A stretch of 64,000 bases of DNA from positions 1-64,000 of the forward strand of contig PHEQ01000002.1 in the NCBI GenBank assembly GCA_002842985.1. The letters run 5' to 3'. A program made the position numbers and the translations under genes. Positions within the stretch are counted from its first letter, which is position 1. The number at the start of each line of letters is the position of its first letter. Of this stretch, positions 53,436 to 61,745 are shown in pieces. The notes beneath the pieces are model-generated. The model searched no databases, had not been told where the DNA came from, and saw only the letters and a list, made by a program, of their open reading frames with translations. Origin of the DNA: Alphaproteobacteria bacterium HGW-Alphaproteobacteria-1 (lineage in GTDB: Bacteria; Pseudomonadota; Alphaproteobacteria; Rhodobacterales; Rhodobacteraceae).

Positions 53436-55136
53436 ATGACCCTGAAATCATTGCTGCTGGGTGCCACCGCCCTTGCCGGTCTCGCCACGGTGGCGCAGGC
53501 CGAGCGCGGCGCGGATGGCCATGTGAACCTGATTTACTGGCAGGCGCCGTCGATCATGAACCCCTACCTCTCGGGGGGCACCAAGGAGGTTGAGGCCGCG
53601 AGCCTCGTGATCGAGCCCCTGGGCCGTTACAACGAGAAGGGCGAGATGGTGCCCTATCTGGCCACCGAGATCCCCACCGTGGAGAATGGCGGCGTGGCCG
53701 AGGATCTCACCTCGATCACCTGGAAGATCAAGCCGGGCATCACCTGGTCGGATCGCACACCCTTCACCGCCAATGACGTCAAGTTCACCGCCGAATACTG
53801 TATGCACCCCGAAGTCGGCTGCGCGCAGCTTGCCAAATACGAGGGCGTGACCTCGGTCGAGGTGATCGACGATCTGACCGCCAAGGTCAATTTCGCGCAG
53901 CCTACCCCCAATCCCTACGGGCCTTTCATGGGCGGGCAGGCCCCGGTCATTCAGGCGGCGCAATTCGCCGAATGCCTCGGTGCCCGCGCGCAGGAATGCA
54001 CCGATGCCAATTTCGGACCCATCGGCACCGGCCCGTTCAAGGTGGATGAATTCCGCCCCAATGACGTGATCTCGCTCTCGGCGAACCCCAATTACCGCGA
54101 CCCGGACAAGCCGCGCTTTGCCACCATGACCTTCAAGGGCGGCGGCGATGCCACGGCTGCGGGCCGTGCGGTGCTGGAAACCGGCGAATTCGACTATGCG
54201 TGGAACCTGCAACTTGCCCCCGACGTGATCGCCAACATGGAGGCCGCAGGCAAAGGCGTGGCCATGTCGGCCTTTGGCACACTGGTCGAGCGGATCGAGA
54301 TGAACCTGACCGATCCCTCGCCGTCCCTGCCCGAGGGCGAGCGCTCCACCGCCAAACACCCGCACCCGTTCCTGAGCGACATCCGCGTGCGCAAGGCGCT
54401 GTCGATGGCGATTGACCGCGACCTTCTGGTCGAAGTGGGTTATGGCAAGGCCGGTTTGCCTACATGCAACCTCGTGCCCGCCCCCGAGGCCTTTGCTTCG
54501 GACAACACCGAGTGTCTGACGCAGGATATCGAAGGGGCCAAGGCGCTCTTGGAAGAGGCGGGCTGGACCGTGGGCGCCGGTGGCATCCGCGAAAAGGACG
54601 GCAAGAAACTGTCGATCCTTTACCAGACCTCGACCAATGCCGTGCGTCAGGATTTCCAGGCGCTGATCAAACAGTGGTGGCAGGAAATCGGCGTCGAGAC
54701 CGAGTTGCGCAACATCTCGGCCAGCGTGTTCTTCGGCAGCGACCCGGGCAGCCCGGACACCTTCCCGAAGTTCTACGCCGATGTGCAGATGTATGCCAAT
54801 CTCTTCGATGGCACCGATCCGCAGAGCTATCTGGCGGGATACACCTGCGAAAAGGCCCCGCGCCCCGAAACCCAGTGGCAAGGCGAGAATATCAACCGCT
54901 TCTGCGATCCGGCCTATGATGCGCTGGTCAAGGAACTGGGCCGCACCGGCGAGTTGGAGAAACGCGCCGAAATTGCCAAGAGACTCAACGACATGCTGAC
55001 CAAAGACAGCTACACTATCGTGCCGCTGGTGCACCGTGGTCGCGTCTCGGCCCGCTCGAACACGCTGGGCGGGGTCGCGCTCAACACCTGGGACACCGAG
55101 TTGTGGAATGCGGCCGACTGGTATCGCATCAAGTAA
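53436..55136 (+). CDS. Peptide/opine-type ABC transporter substrate-binding protein (SBP family 5)
   Basis: A 566-residue periplasmic binding protein. The signal peptide MTLKSLLLGATALAGLATVAQA is cleaved before ERG. The body has the family-5 signature region (LATEIPTVENGGVAEDLTS, then TWKIKPGITWSDRTPFTANDVKFTAEY) and the late RKALSMAIDRDLLVE. Ligands of the family include di- and oligopeptides, opines and nickel; the pocket cannot be read from sequence. A hairpin follows the stop before dppB. Confidence 0.92.
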   Translation: MTLKSLLLGATALAGLATVAQAERGADGHVNLIYWQAPSIMNPYLSGGTKEVEAASLVIEPLGRYNEKGEMVPYLATEIPTVENGGVAEDLTSITWKIKPGITWSDRTPFTANDVKFTAEYCMHPEVGCAQLAKYEGVTSVEVIDDLTAKVNFAQPTPNPYGPFMGGQAPVIQAAQFAECLGARAQECTDANFGPIGTGPFKVDEFRPNDVISLSANPNYRDPDKPRFATMTFKGGGDATAAGRAVLETGEFDYAWNLQLAPDVIANMEAAGKGVAMSAFGTLVERIEMNLTDPSPSLPEGERSTAKHPHPFLSDIRVRKALSMAIDRDLLVEVGYGKAGLPTCNLVPAPEAFASDNTECLTQDIEGAKALLEEAGWTVGAGGIREKDGKKLSILYQTSTNAVRQDFQALIKQWWQEIGVETELRNISASVFFGSDPGSPDTFPKFYADVQMYANLFDGTDPQSYLAGYTCEKAPRPETQWQGENINRFCDPAYDALVKELGRTGELEKRAEIAKRLNDMLTKDSYTIVPLVHRGRVSARSNTLGGVALNTWDTELWNAADWYRIK

Positions 55137-55154
55137 GCCGCGCCAAACAGGCCG

Positions 55155-55179
55155 GGGCCGGGCAGACGCCCGGCCCTTT
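55155..55179 (+). terminator. Hairpin between peptide binding protein and permease genes
   Basis: A 9-bp GC stem (GGGCCGGGC with GCCCGGCCC, loop AGAC) followed by TTT, 18 bases past the binding-protein stop. Likely an mRNA-end stabiliser or partial terminator. Confidence 0.65.
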
Positions 55180-55204
55180 CCGCCCTCTTTAGGACAGGCC
55201 GCCC

Positions 55205-56212
55205 ATGCTCACCTATACCATCCGTCGGCTCGTGCTTGCGATCCCGACGCTGCTGTTCATCAGCCTCGTGATCTTTCTGCTGCTTGAACTGGCCCCCGGC
55301 GATCCCATGGCGCAGGTGCCGCTGACGGTGCCGCCCGAGGTCAAGGAAAAGATGCGCCTCGCGCTCGGGCTGGGAGAGCCCACCCATATCCGCTTTGTCA
55401 AATGGATGTGGCAGTTTTTCGTGGTCGAGCCGATGATGCTGATCGACCATGTTTTCGGCACCGCGCTGGCCGAGGGGCAACAGCGCGTGCTGAGCTGGCA
55501 ATTCCGCAGCCCCGTCATGGATGTGATCGTGCAGCGGATGCCGCAGACCCTTTGGGTGGTGGCGATGTCCTATGTGGTGGGCATCCTGATTGCCCTGCCC
55601 ATCGGCATCTATTCCGCCTACCGGCAATATTCGGTCTTTGACCAGACCGGCACATTCATCACCATGGTCGGCTATTCCGTGCCGCCGTTCTTTTCCGGCG
55701 TGCTGGTGATCGTGATATTCTCGGTGCAACTGGGATGGCTGCCGTCCATATATGACACCACGCTCAAGGTGGTGGACTGGCAGACCTTCAAGCTTCAACT
55801 GATGCAGATGGTCATGCCGGTGATGGTGCTGGCCTTGCAGACCACGGCGCAAATCAGCCGCTTCATGCGCGCCTCGATGCTCGACAATCTCAATCAGGAC
55901 TATGTGCGCACCGCCCGCGCCAAGGGGCTGTCGGAATGGTCGGTGGTCATGGTCCATGTGCTGCGCAACTCGATGATCCCGGTGATCACCGTGATCGCGC
56001 TTGGTGTGCCGTCGATCTTCGGCGGTGCCATCATCACCGAGCAGATCTTCAAGGTGAACGGGCTGGGCCAGCTTCTGATCACCGCCATCGAGGCCAACGA
56101 CCTGCCGATGGTGCAGACCGTCACCTTCATGATTGCGGTGCTGATCGTGCTCTTCAACATCGTGGCAGACGTGCTTTACGGCGTGTTCGACCCGAGGATC
56201 CGCTATGATTGA
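55205..56212 (+). CDS. Dipeptide-type ABC permease (DppB-like)
   Basis: A 335-residue membrane protein with six segments. Its N-terminus LTYTIRRLVLAIPTLLFISLVIFLLLELAPGDPM is the DppB hallmark, and ARAKGLSEWSVVMVHVLRNSMIPVI is the EAA coupling loop. Its stop overlaps dppC by eight bases. Confidence 0.94.
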   Translation: MLTYTIRRLVLAIPTLLFISLVIFLLLELAPGDPMAQVPLTVPPEVKEKMRLALGLGEPTHIRFVKWMWQFFVVEPMMLIDHVFGTALAEGQQRVLSWQFRSPVMDVIVQRMPQTLWVVAMSYVVGILIALPIGIYSAYRQYSVFDQTGTFITMVGYSVPPFFSGVLVIVIFSVQLGWLPSIYDTTLKVVDWQTFKLQLMQMVMPVMVLALQTTAQISRFMRASMLDNLNQDYVRTARAKGLSEWSVVMVHVLRNSMIPVITVIALGVPSIFGGAIITEQIFKVNGLGQLLITAIEANDLPMVQTVTFMIAVLIVLFNIVADVLYGVFDPRIRYD

Positions 56213-57137
56213 TGCACCCAAACCGATTGCCGCCCTCACCGATACCGGCCCGACCGCGCCGCCGCGCAGCCAGTGGCGCGACGTCTGGGACCAGTTCCGA
56301 AGCCATCGCGGCGCGCTCATCGGCAGTATCGTGCTTTTGACGATCATCGCCGGGGTGTTCCTCGGGCCACTGGTCTGGCCTTATGACGCGACTTTCATCG
56401 ACATCCGCGCGCGCAATCAGGGGCCAAGCTGGACGCATCCGTTCGGCACCGATCAGTTGGGCCGCGATACGCTGGCGCGGATGATGGCGGGGGGGCAGAC
56501 CTCGATCGCGGTGGGGCTGACGGCGATGCTGCTGGCGGTGGTGCTCGGCTCGCTGGTGGGGGTTCTGGCGGGGTTCTTTCGCCGCCTCGACGGGGTGCTG
56601 ATGCGGCTCACGGACCTGTTTTTGTCGCTGCCGCTCCTGCCGCTCTTGCTGGTGATGGTGCTCTTGTTCCGCGAGGCGCTCAACGGTGTGTTCGGCCCGG
56701 AGCGGGGGATTTTCATCCTGATCGTGGTGGCCATCGGCGTCACAAGCTGGATGCCCACGGCGCGGATCGTGCGCGGCGATGTGCTGGCGCTGAAAGAGCG
56801 CGAATTCATCCTCGCCGCCCGCTCCATCGGCACCAGCAATTTCAACCTGATCACCCGGCATATCCTGCCCAATGTCATGTCACCGATCATGGTCTCGGCC
56901 ACATTGGGCATCGCCAACGCGATCATCACCGAGAGCGCGCTCTCCTTCCTCGGCTTGGGCTTTCCGCCGGATTTCCCGACATGGGGGCGGCTGCTCAACG
57001 ATGCGGTGCAATACTTGCAGGACTATCCTGAACGCGTGTTCTGGCCCGGCCTGGGCATTTCGCTCACGGTTTTGTCGATCAACTATATGGGCGACGGGCT
57101 GCGCGATGCGCTCGACCCGAGAATCCGGGGGCGGTGA
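56205..57137 (+). CDS. Dipeptide-type ABC permease (DppC-like)
   Basis: A 310-residue membrane protein. The family marks are HPFGTDQLGRDTLARMMAGGQTSIAVGL and the EAA loop AARSIGTSNFNLITRHILPNVMSPI, ending with SINYMGDGLRDALDPRIRGR. With DppB it makes the peptide channel energised by the fused ATPase encoded divergently. Confidence 0.94.
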   Translation: MIDAPKPIAALTDTGPTAPPRSQWRDVWDQFRSHRGALIGSIVLLTIIAGVFLGPLVWPYDATFIDIRARNQGPSWTHPFGTDQLGRDTLARMMAGGQTSIAVGLTAMLLAVVLGSLVGVLAGFFRRLDGVLMRLTDLFLSLPLLPLLLVMVLLFREALNGVFGPERGIFILIVVAIGVTSWMPTARIVRGDVLALKEREFILAARSIGTSNFNLITRHILPNVMSPIMVSATLGIANAIITESALSFLGLGFPPDFPTWGRLLNDAVQYLQDYPERVFWPGLGISLTVLSINYMGDGLRDALDPRIRGR

Positions 57138-57239
57138 AAGAGGTTGTCATCGGGCGGGTTCCGCGCATCATCGCTTTATCGGCTTGTTACGCGCGGGCGA
57201 TACACGGGCACCGCAAGCCACAAACCAAGGGAGAGAGAC

Positions 57240-58190
57240 ATGAAAATCGCAATGACAGTCACCGCGCTCGCGGCACTTGCCGTGGCAGCACCGGTCCATG
57301 CCGAGTTCACGCTGAGTGACCGCTTTACCGACAATGACGGGGATCTGATCGCCGATATCCCCGAAGACTCCTCGCAATGGCTCGACCCGGCGACGCTGAT
57401 CTTTGCCTATACGCCCGTCGAGGATCCGGCGGTCTATGCAGAGGTCTGGCAGGAATTTCTCGATCACATGGCCGAGGTGACCGGCAAGAGCGTGCAATTC
57501 TTCCCGGTGCAGTCGAACGCCGCACAGATCGAGGCGATGCGCGCGGGGCGCCTCCATGTGGCGGGGTTCAACACCGGTTCGAACCCGCTTGCCGTGGCCT
57601 GTGCGGGCTTTCGCCCGTTCACGATCATGGCCGCCGCCGATGGCTCTTTCGGCTACGAGATGGAGATCATCACCTATCCCGGCTCGGGCGTGTCGGAGAT
57701 TGCCGATCTCAAGGGCAAGCAGATGGCCTTTACCTCCGAGACCTCCAACTCGGGCTTCAAGGCACCCTCTGCCCTTCTGCGGGCCGAGTTCGGTCTCGAG
57801 GCGGGCCGCGATTTCGAGGCCGTCTTCTCGGGCAAGCATGACAACTCCATCCTCGGCGTCGCCAACAAGGATTACACCGCCGCCGCCATCGCCAATTCGG
57901 TCAAGGCACGGATGATCCAGCGCGACGTCGTGACCGAAGACCAGCTTGAGGTTCTCTATACCTCCGAGACCTTCCCCACCACAGGCTATGGCGTGGTCTA
58001 CAACCTGCACCCCGACCTTCAGGAGAAGGTCAAGGAGGCGTTCTTCGGCTTTGACTGGACGGGCACCAAATTGGCGGAGGAGTTCGAGAAATCCGGCGAG
58101 GCGCAGTTCATCCCGATCACCTTCAAGGAAAACTGGTCGGTGATCCGAACCATCGACGAGGCCAATGGCGTCGCCTACGACTGCAACTGA
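57240..58190 (+). CDS. phnD: Phosphonate-type ABC transporter substrate-binding protein
   Basis: A 316-residue periplasmic protein. The signal peptide ends at VHAEF. LIFAYTPVEDPAVYAEVWQEFLDHMAEVTGKSVQFFPVQSNAAQIEAMRAGRLHVAGF and FTSETSNSGFKAPSALL are the PhnD/PtxB core, including the Ser/Thr-rich phosphonate pocket. Just after the signal, TDNDGDLIADIPED looks like a calcium-binding DxNDGD loop. GGGAGAG precedes the ATG at 57240. Phosphonate, phosphite or phosphate ligands are possible. Confidence 0.9.
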   Translation: MKIAMTVTALAALAVAAPVHAEFTLSDRFTDNDGDLIADIPEDSSQWLDPATLIFAYTPVEDPAVYAEVWQEFLDHMAEVTGKSVQFFPVQSNAAQIEAMRAGRLHVAGFNTGSNPLAVACAGFRPFTIMAAADGSFGYEMEIITYPGSGVSEIADLKGKQMAFTSETSNSGFKAPSALLRAEFGLEAGRDFEAVFSGKHDNSILGVANKDYTAAAIANSVKARMIQRDVVTEDQLEVLYTSETFPTTGYGVVYNLHPDLQEKVKEAFFGFDWTGTKLAEEFEKSGEAQFIPITFKENWSVIRTIDEANGVAYDCN

Positions 58191-58203
58191 GCCGGATCGG
58201 CTG

Positions 58204-58229
58204 ACGCGGGCGGCCCCTGCCGCCCGCGT
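58204..58229 (+). terminator. Hairpin between phnD and phnC
   Basis: An 11-bp stem (ACGCGGGCGGC with GCCGCCCGCGT, loop CCCT), 13 bases past the phnD stop and followed by ATCTTA. This is the third case in the window of a hairpin directly after a binding-protein gene. Confidence 0.65.
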
Positions 58230-58250
58230 ATCTTATGGAAAGGCGCCGCC

Positions 58251-59069
58251 ATGCTGCATCTCAAGGGTCTCTCCAAGACCTACAAGACCGGCGACACAGC
58301 GCTCAGCGACGTGACCCTCGACGTGCCCAAGGGGCAGATCATGGGGCTGATCGGGCCATCGGGCGCGGGCAAATCCACGCTGATCCGCTGCATCAACCGA
58401 CTGGTCGAGCCGACGGCGGGCGCGGTGATGCTGGGCGATGTGGACCTGGCAAAGCTGGGCAAGCGCGAGTTGCGCCGCCAGCGTCGCCGCATTGGCATGA
58501 TCTTTCAGGAATATGCGCTGGTCGAGCGGCTGACGGTGATGGAGAACGTGCTGTCCGGCCGCCTCGGCTATGTGCCGTTCTGGCGCAGCTTCCTGCGGCG
58601 TTATCCGCCCGCCGACATCCAGAACGCCTATCGCCTGCTGGACCGGGTGGGGCTGATGGAACACGCCGACAAGCGCGCCGATGCGCTCTCGGGCGGACAG
58701 CGGCAGCGGGTCGGCATCGCCCGCGCGCTGGCGCAGGAACCGGAACTTTTGCTGGTGGATGAACCCACCGCCAGCCTCGATCCCAAGACCAGCCGCCAGA
58801 TCATGCGCCTCTTGACCGAAATCTGCGCCGAGCGCGGCCTGCCCGCCATCGTCAATATCCACGACGTGCCGCTGGCGCAGCAATTCATGCAGCGCATCGT
58901 CGGGCTGCGCGCGGGGCGCGTGGTGTTTGACGGCCCGCCCGAGGCGCTGACAGAAACCGCGTTGACCGAGATTTACGGCGCCGAGGACTGGAACGCGATG
59001 CGCGCGGGCGACCGCGAACAGGCCGAGGCCGAGGCCGAGGCGCTTGCCCGGATGGAGGCCATCGTCTGA
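58251..59069 (+). CDS. phnC: Phosphonate-type ABC transporter ATPase
   Basis: A 272-residue ATPase: Walker [10 protein letters not shown], PhnC-type insertion region ([34 protein letters not shown]), signature [15 protein letters not shown], Walker [13 protein letters not shown]. The stop overlaps the first permease start (TGATG). Confidence 0.95.
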   Translation: MLHLKGLSKTYKTGDTALSDVTLDVPKGQIMGLIGPSGAGKSTLIRCINRLVEPTAGAVMLGDVDLAKLGKRELRRQRRRIGMIFQEYALVERLTVMENVLSGRLGYVPFWRSFLRRYPPADIQNAYRLLDRVGLMEHADKRADALSGGQRQRVGIARALAQEPELLLVDEPTASLDPKTSRQIMRLLTEICAERGLPAIVNIHDVPLAQQFMQRIVGLRAGRVVFDGPPEALTETALTEIYGAEDWNAMRAGDREQAEAEAEALARMEAIV

Positions 59070-59869
59070 TGACCACCTACCCAAGCACCTGGCGCCGCCC
59101 GCCGCAGATCGTCACCGACCGGCGCTGGCGCATCGCGCTGCAACTGGGCATTCTCGCCTATCTCGTGCTGGCCGTTGGCTCTGTCGATGTGGACTGGGCA
59201 CGGGTTGCCGCGGGCATTGAGCGCGGGCAGCGCTTTGTCCTCGGCTTTCTGCAACCGGATTTCACCAGCCGCTGGAAGGATATCGCCCAAGGGCTGAAGG
59301 AAAGCCTGACCATGACGCTGACCTCCACCGTGGTCGGGGTTGCCATCTCCGTTCCCATCGGTATCGGGGCGGCGCGCAATCTCGCACCACGCTGGATCTA
59401 TTATATCTGCCGCAGCATCATCGCGGTCAGCCGCGCGCTTCAGGAAATCATCATCGCGATTTTCCTTGTCGCCATGTTCGGCTTTGGTCCCTTCGCGGGG
59501 TTTCTCACGCTCAGCTTCGCCACCATCGGCTTTATCGCCAAGCTGCTGGCCGACGATATCGAGGAGATCGACGAGGCACAGGCCGAGGCCGTGCGCGCCA
59601 CCGGGGCAAGCTGGGGGCAACTGGTCAATTACGCCGTGCAACCGCAGGTCATGCCGCGGCTCATCGGGCTGTCGCTCTACCGGCTCGACATCAATTTCCG
59701 CGAAAGCGCGGTCATCGGCATCGTCGGCGCGGGCGGAATCGGGGCCACGCTCAACACGGCGATCGACCGCTACGAATACGACAGCGCGGGGGCGATCCTG
59801 CTGATCATCATCGGGATCGTGATGGTGGCCGAATACGGCTCCAGCTATCTGCGAAAGTTCCTGCAATGA
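59069..59869 (+). CDS. phnE: Phosphonate-type ABC permease (first PhnE)
   Basis: A 266-residue permease with about six segments. LTSTVVGVAISVPIGIGAARNLAPR and DEAQAEAVRATGASWGQLVNYAVQPQVMP are the PhnE marks; the second is the coupling loop. It overlaps the second permease as ATGA. The two together replace the usual homodimer. Confidence 0.93.
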   Translation: MTTYPSTWRRPPQIVTDRRWRIALQLGILAYLVLAVGSVDVDWARVAAGIERGQRFVLGFLQPDFTSRWKDIAQGLKESLTMTLTSTVVGVAISVPIGIGAARNLAPRWIYYICRSIIAVSRALQEIIIAIFLVAMFGFGPFAGFLTLSFATIGFIAKLLADDIEEIDEAQAEAVRATGASWGQLVNYAVQPQVMPRLIGLSLYRLDINFRESAVIGIVGAGGIGATLNTAIDRYEYDSAGAILLIIIGIVMVAEYGSSYLRKFLQ

Positions 59870-60678
59870 GCGAGATCGGCCATTATTCCGAGGTCTGGGC
59901 GCACCGCACCCCGCGCGCGCGGCTGCTGCGGTGGATGGGCTGGCTTGCGCTTGTGGCGCTGTTTGTCTGGTGCTGGCAGGTGATGACGGAAACCACCATC
60001 TGGGCCTTCGTGTCGGACGCGCCACGACAGGCCGCAGATATCGGCAGCCGCATGTGGCCGCCGCGCCTGAGCTATCTGCCCGAACTGATGGGGCCGCTCT
60101 GGGACACGATCAACATTGCAACGCTCGGAACGCTGGGCGGCGTGATCATGGCGGTGCCGGTGGCCTTCATGGCGGCGCGCAACACCACGCCGTCGCCGCA
60201 TATCCTGCGGCCCATTGCGCTGTTCATCATCGTCGCGTCGCGCTCGATCAATTCGCTCATCTGGGCGCTGTTGCTGGTGGCGATTATCGGCCCCGGTCTG
60301 CTGGCCGGGATCGTGGCCATTGCACTGCGCTCGATCGGCTTTGTCGGCAAGCTGCTCTACGAGGCCATCGAGGAGACCGACGCGCGCCAGATCGAGGCGG
60401 TAACGGCCACTGGCGCAAGCGCGGCGCAAGTGGTGAATTACGGCATCGTGCCGCAGATCATGCCGGCCTTCTGGGGCATCACGGTGTTTCGCTGGGATAT
60501 CAACATCCGCGAAAGCACGATCCTGGGACTGGTCGGCGCGGGTGGCATCGGGCTGAAATTGCAGGCCTCGCTCAACGTGCTCGCCTGGCCGCAGGTGACG
60601 GTGATCCTGCTGCTCATTCTCGCCACGGTGGTGCTGAGCGAATGGGTCTCGGCGCGGATGCGCCACGCCATCATCTGA
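59866..60678 (+). CDS. phnE: Phosphonate-type ABC permease (second PhnE)
   Basis: A 270-residue paralogue of the preceding gene, with TLGGVIMAVPVAFMAARNTTPSP and TDARQIEAVTATGASAAQVVNYGIVPQIMP at equivalent places. It completes the importer phnD-phnC-phnE-phnE. No C-P lyase, phosphonatase or phosphite dehydrogenase gene is in the window. Confidence 0.93.
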   Translation: MSEIGHYSEVWAHRTPRARLLRWMGWLALVALFVWCWQVMTETTIWAFVSDAPRQAADIGSRMWPPRLSYLPELMGPLWDTINIATLGTLGGVIMAVPVAFMAARNTTPSPHILRPIALFIIVASRSINSLIWALLLVAIIGPGLLAGIVAIALRSIGFVGKLLYEAIEETDARQIEAVTATGASAAQVVNYGIVPQIMPAFWGITVFRWDINIRESTILGLVGAGGIGLKLQASLNVLAWPQVTVILLLILATVVLSEWVSARMRHAII

Positions 60679-60775
60679 GGCGCAAGCCGTGCCCCGGTGA
60701 CGAATTTCATCCGTTCCCGATCTTACGGGGAAAGCCGCCTTGTTTGTCGCGCGAGCGCACTCTACATCGGGTCTC

Positions 60776-61573
60776 ATGAGACACCTTGTCCCCTTCCTCA
60801 AACAGCCTCCCCGCGTGGCCGTCATCAGGCTTGCGGGCGTCATCGGATCGGGGCCGCGCGCGGCCCTCAGCGACGAGGCGCTTGGCCCCGTGATCGAAAA
60901 GGCGTTTCGCCGCGGCAAGCCCAACGCGGTGGCGCTGGTGATCAATTCGCCGGGCGGCTCGCCGGTGCAATCATCGCTCATCGCCGCGCGCATCCGGCGG
61001 CTGGCAGAGGAAAAGAGCATCCCGGTGCACGCCTTTGTCGAGGATGTGGCGGCCTCGGGCGGCTATTGGCTCGCTGTCGCCGCCGATGATATCCGCGTCG
61101 ATCCCTCGTCGATCCTCGGCTCCATCGGCGTGATCTCGGCGGGCTTTGGCGCGGATGTATTTCTCAAGCGGCAGGGGCTGGAGCGGCGCGTCTATACCGC
61201 CGGCACATCCAAGAGCACGCTCGATCCGTTCCTGCCCGAAAAACCCGAGGATGTGGCGCGACTGAAATCGGTGCTGGAGGATATCCACACCGCCTTCATC
61301 ACCCATGTGAAGGACCGGCGCGGCGCGAAACTCTCCGACGATCCGGCACTGTTTTCGGGCGAGTTCTGGCTTGGCGGGCGCGCCATCGAGCTTGGCCTTG
61401 CCGATGGTTTCGGCCATCTGGAGCCGCGCATGAAGGAAGTCTATGGCGACAAGGTGCGCCTTGTGCGCTATGGCCGCAGGCGCGGGTTCCTGTCGCGTTT
61501 CGGCGCGCGGATTGTCGGGGATGCCCTTGGCGCGCTCGAGGAGCGCACCCATTACGCGCGCTTCGGCCTCTGA
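60776..61573 (+). CDS. S49-family serine protease (SppA/SohB-like)
   Basis: A 265-residue protease with the Ser/Lys dyad of signal-peptide peptidases: Ser94 in DVAASGGYWLAVAAD and Lys146 in TAGTSKSTLDPF. The oxyanion segment VINSPGGSPVQSS is clear. There is no strong membrane anchor at the N-terminus, so it resembles the short cytoplasmic or peripheral forms. The start at 60776 begins MRHLVPFLKQPPRVAVIRLAG. It degrades cleaved signal peptides or membrane-protein fragments by analogy. Confidence 0.9.
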   Translation: MRHLVPFLKQPPRVAVIRLAGVIGSGPRAALSDEALGPVIEKAFRRGKPNAVALVINSPGGSPVQSSLIAARIRRLAEEKSIPVHAFVEDVAASGGYWLAVAADDIRVDPSSILGSIGVISAGFGADVFLKRQGLERRVYTAGTSKSTLDPFLPEKPEDVARLKSVLEDIHTAFITHVKDRRGAKLSDDPALFSGEFWLGGRAIELGLADGFGHLEPRMKEVYGDKVRLVRYGRRRGFLSRFGARIVGDALGALEERTHYARFGL

Positions 61574-61574
61574 G

Positions 61575-61745
61575 ATGCTGGTCAAGATCGTCGCTCTCTT
61601 CCTCGTCGCCATGGCCGTGCTGGCCATGTTCGGACGTCTCCGGTTTCCGGGGCAAAAGCGTCTGGCAGAGGCGAAATGCACACGCTGCGGGCGCTACCGG
61701 ATCGGCAAGGGGCCCTGCAACTGCGAGAAAAGGCCCCCGAAATGA
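61575..61745 (+). CDS. 56-residue membrane-anchored CxxC protein
   Basis: ATG at 61575, one base after the protease stop. The product starts MLVKIVALFLVAMAVLAMFG (one membrane segment), followed by a basic linker and KCTRCGRYRIGKGPCNCEK, a CxxC-10-CxC zinc-ribbon-like knuckle. Its stop overlaps the antiporter start as ATGA. The family is not known to me. The tight coupling on both sides supports a real gene. Confidence 0.75.
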   Translation: MLVKIVALFLVAMAVLAMFGRLRFPGQKRLAEAKCTRCGRYRIGKGPCNCEKRPPK

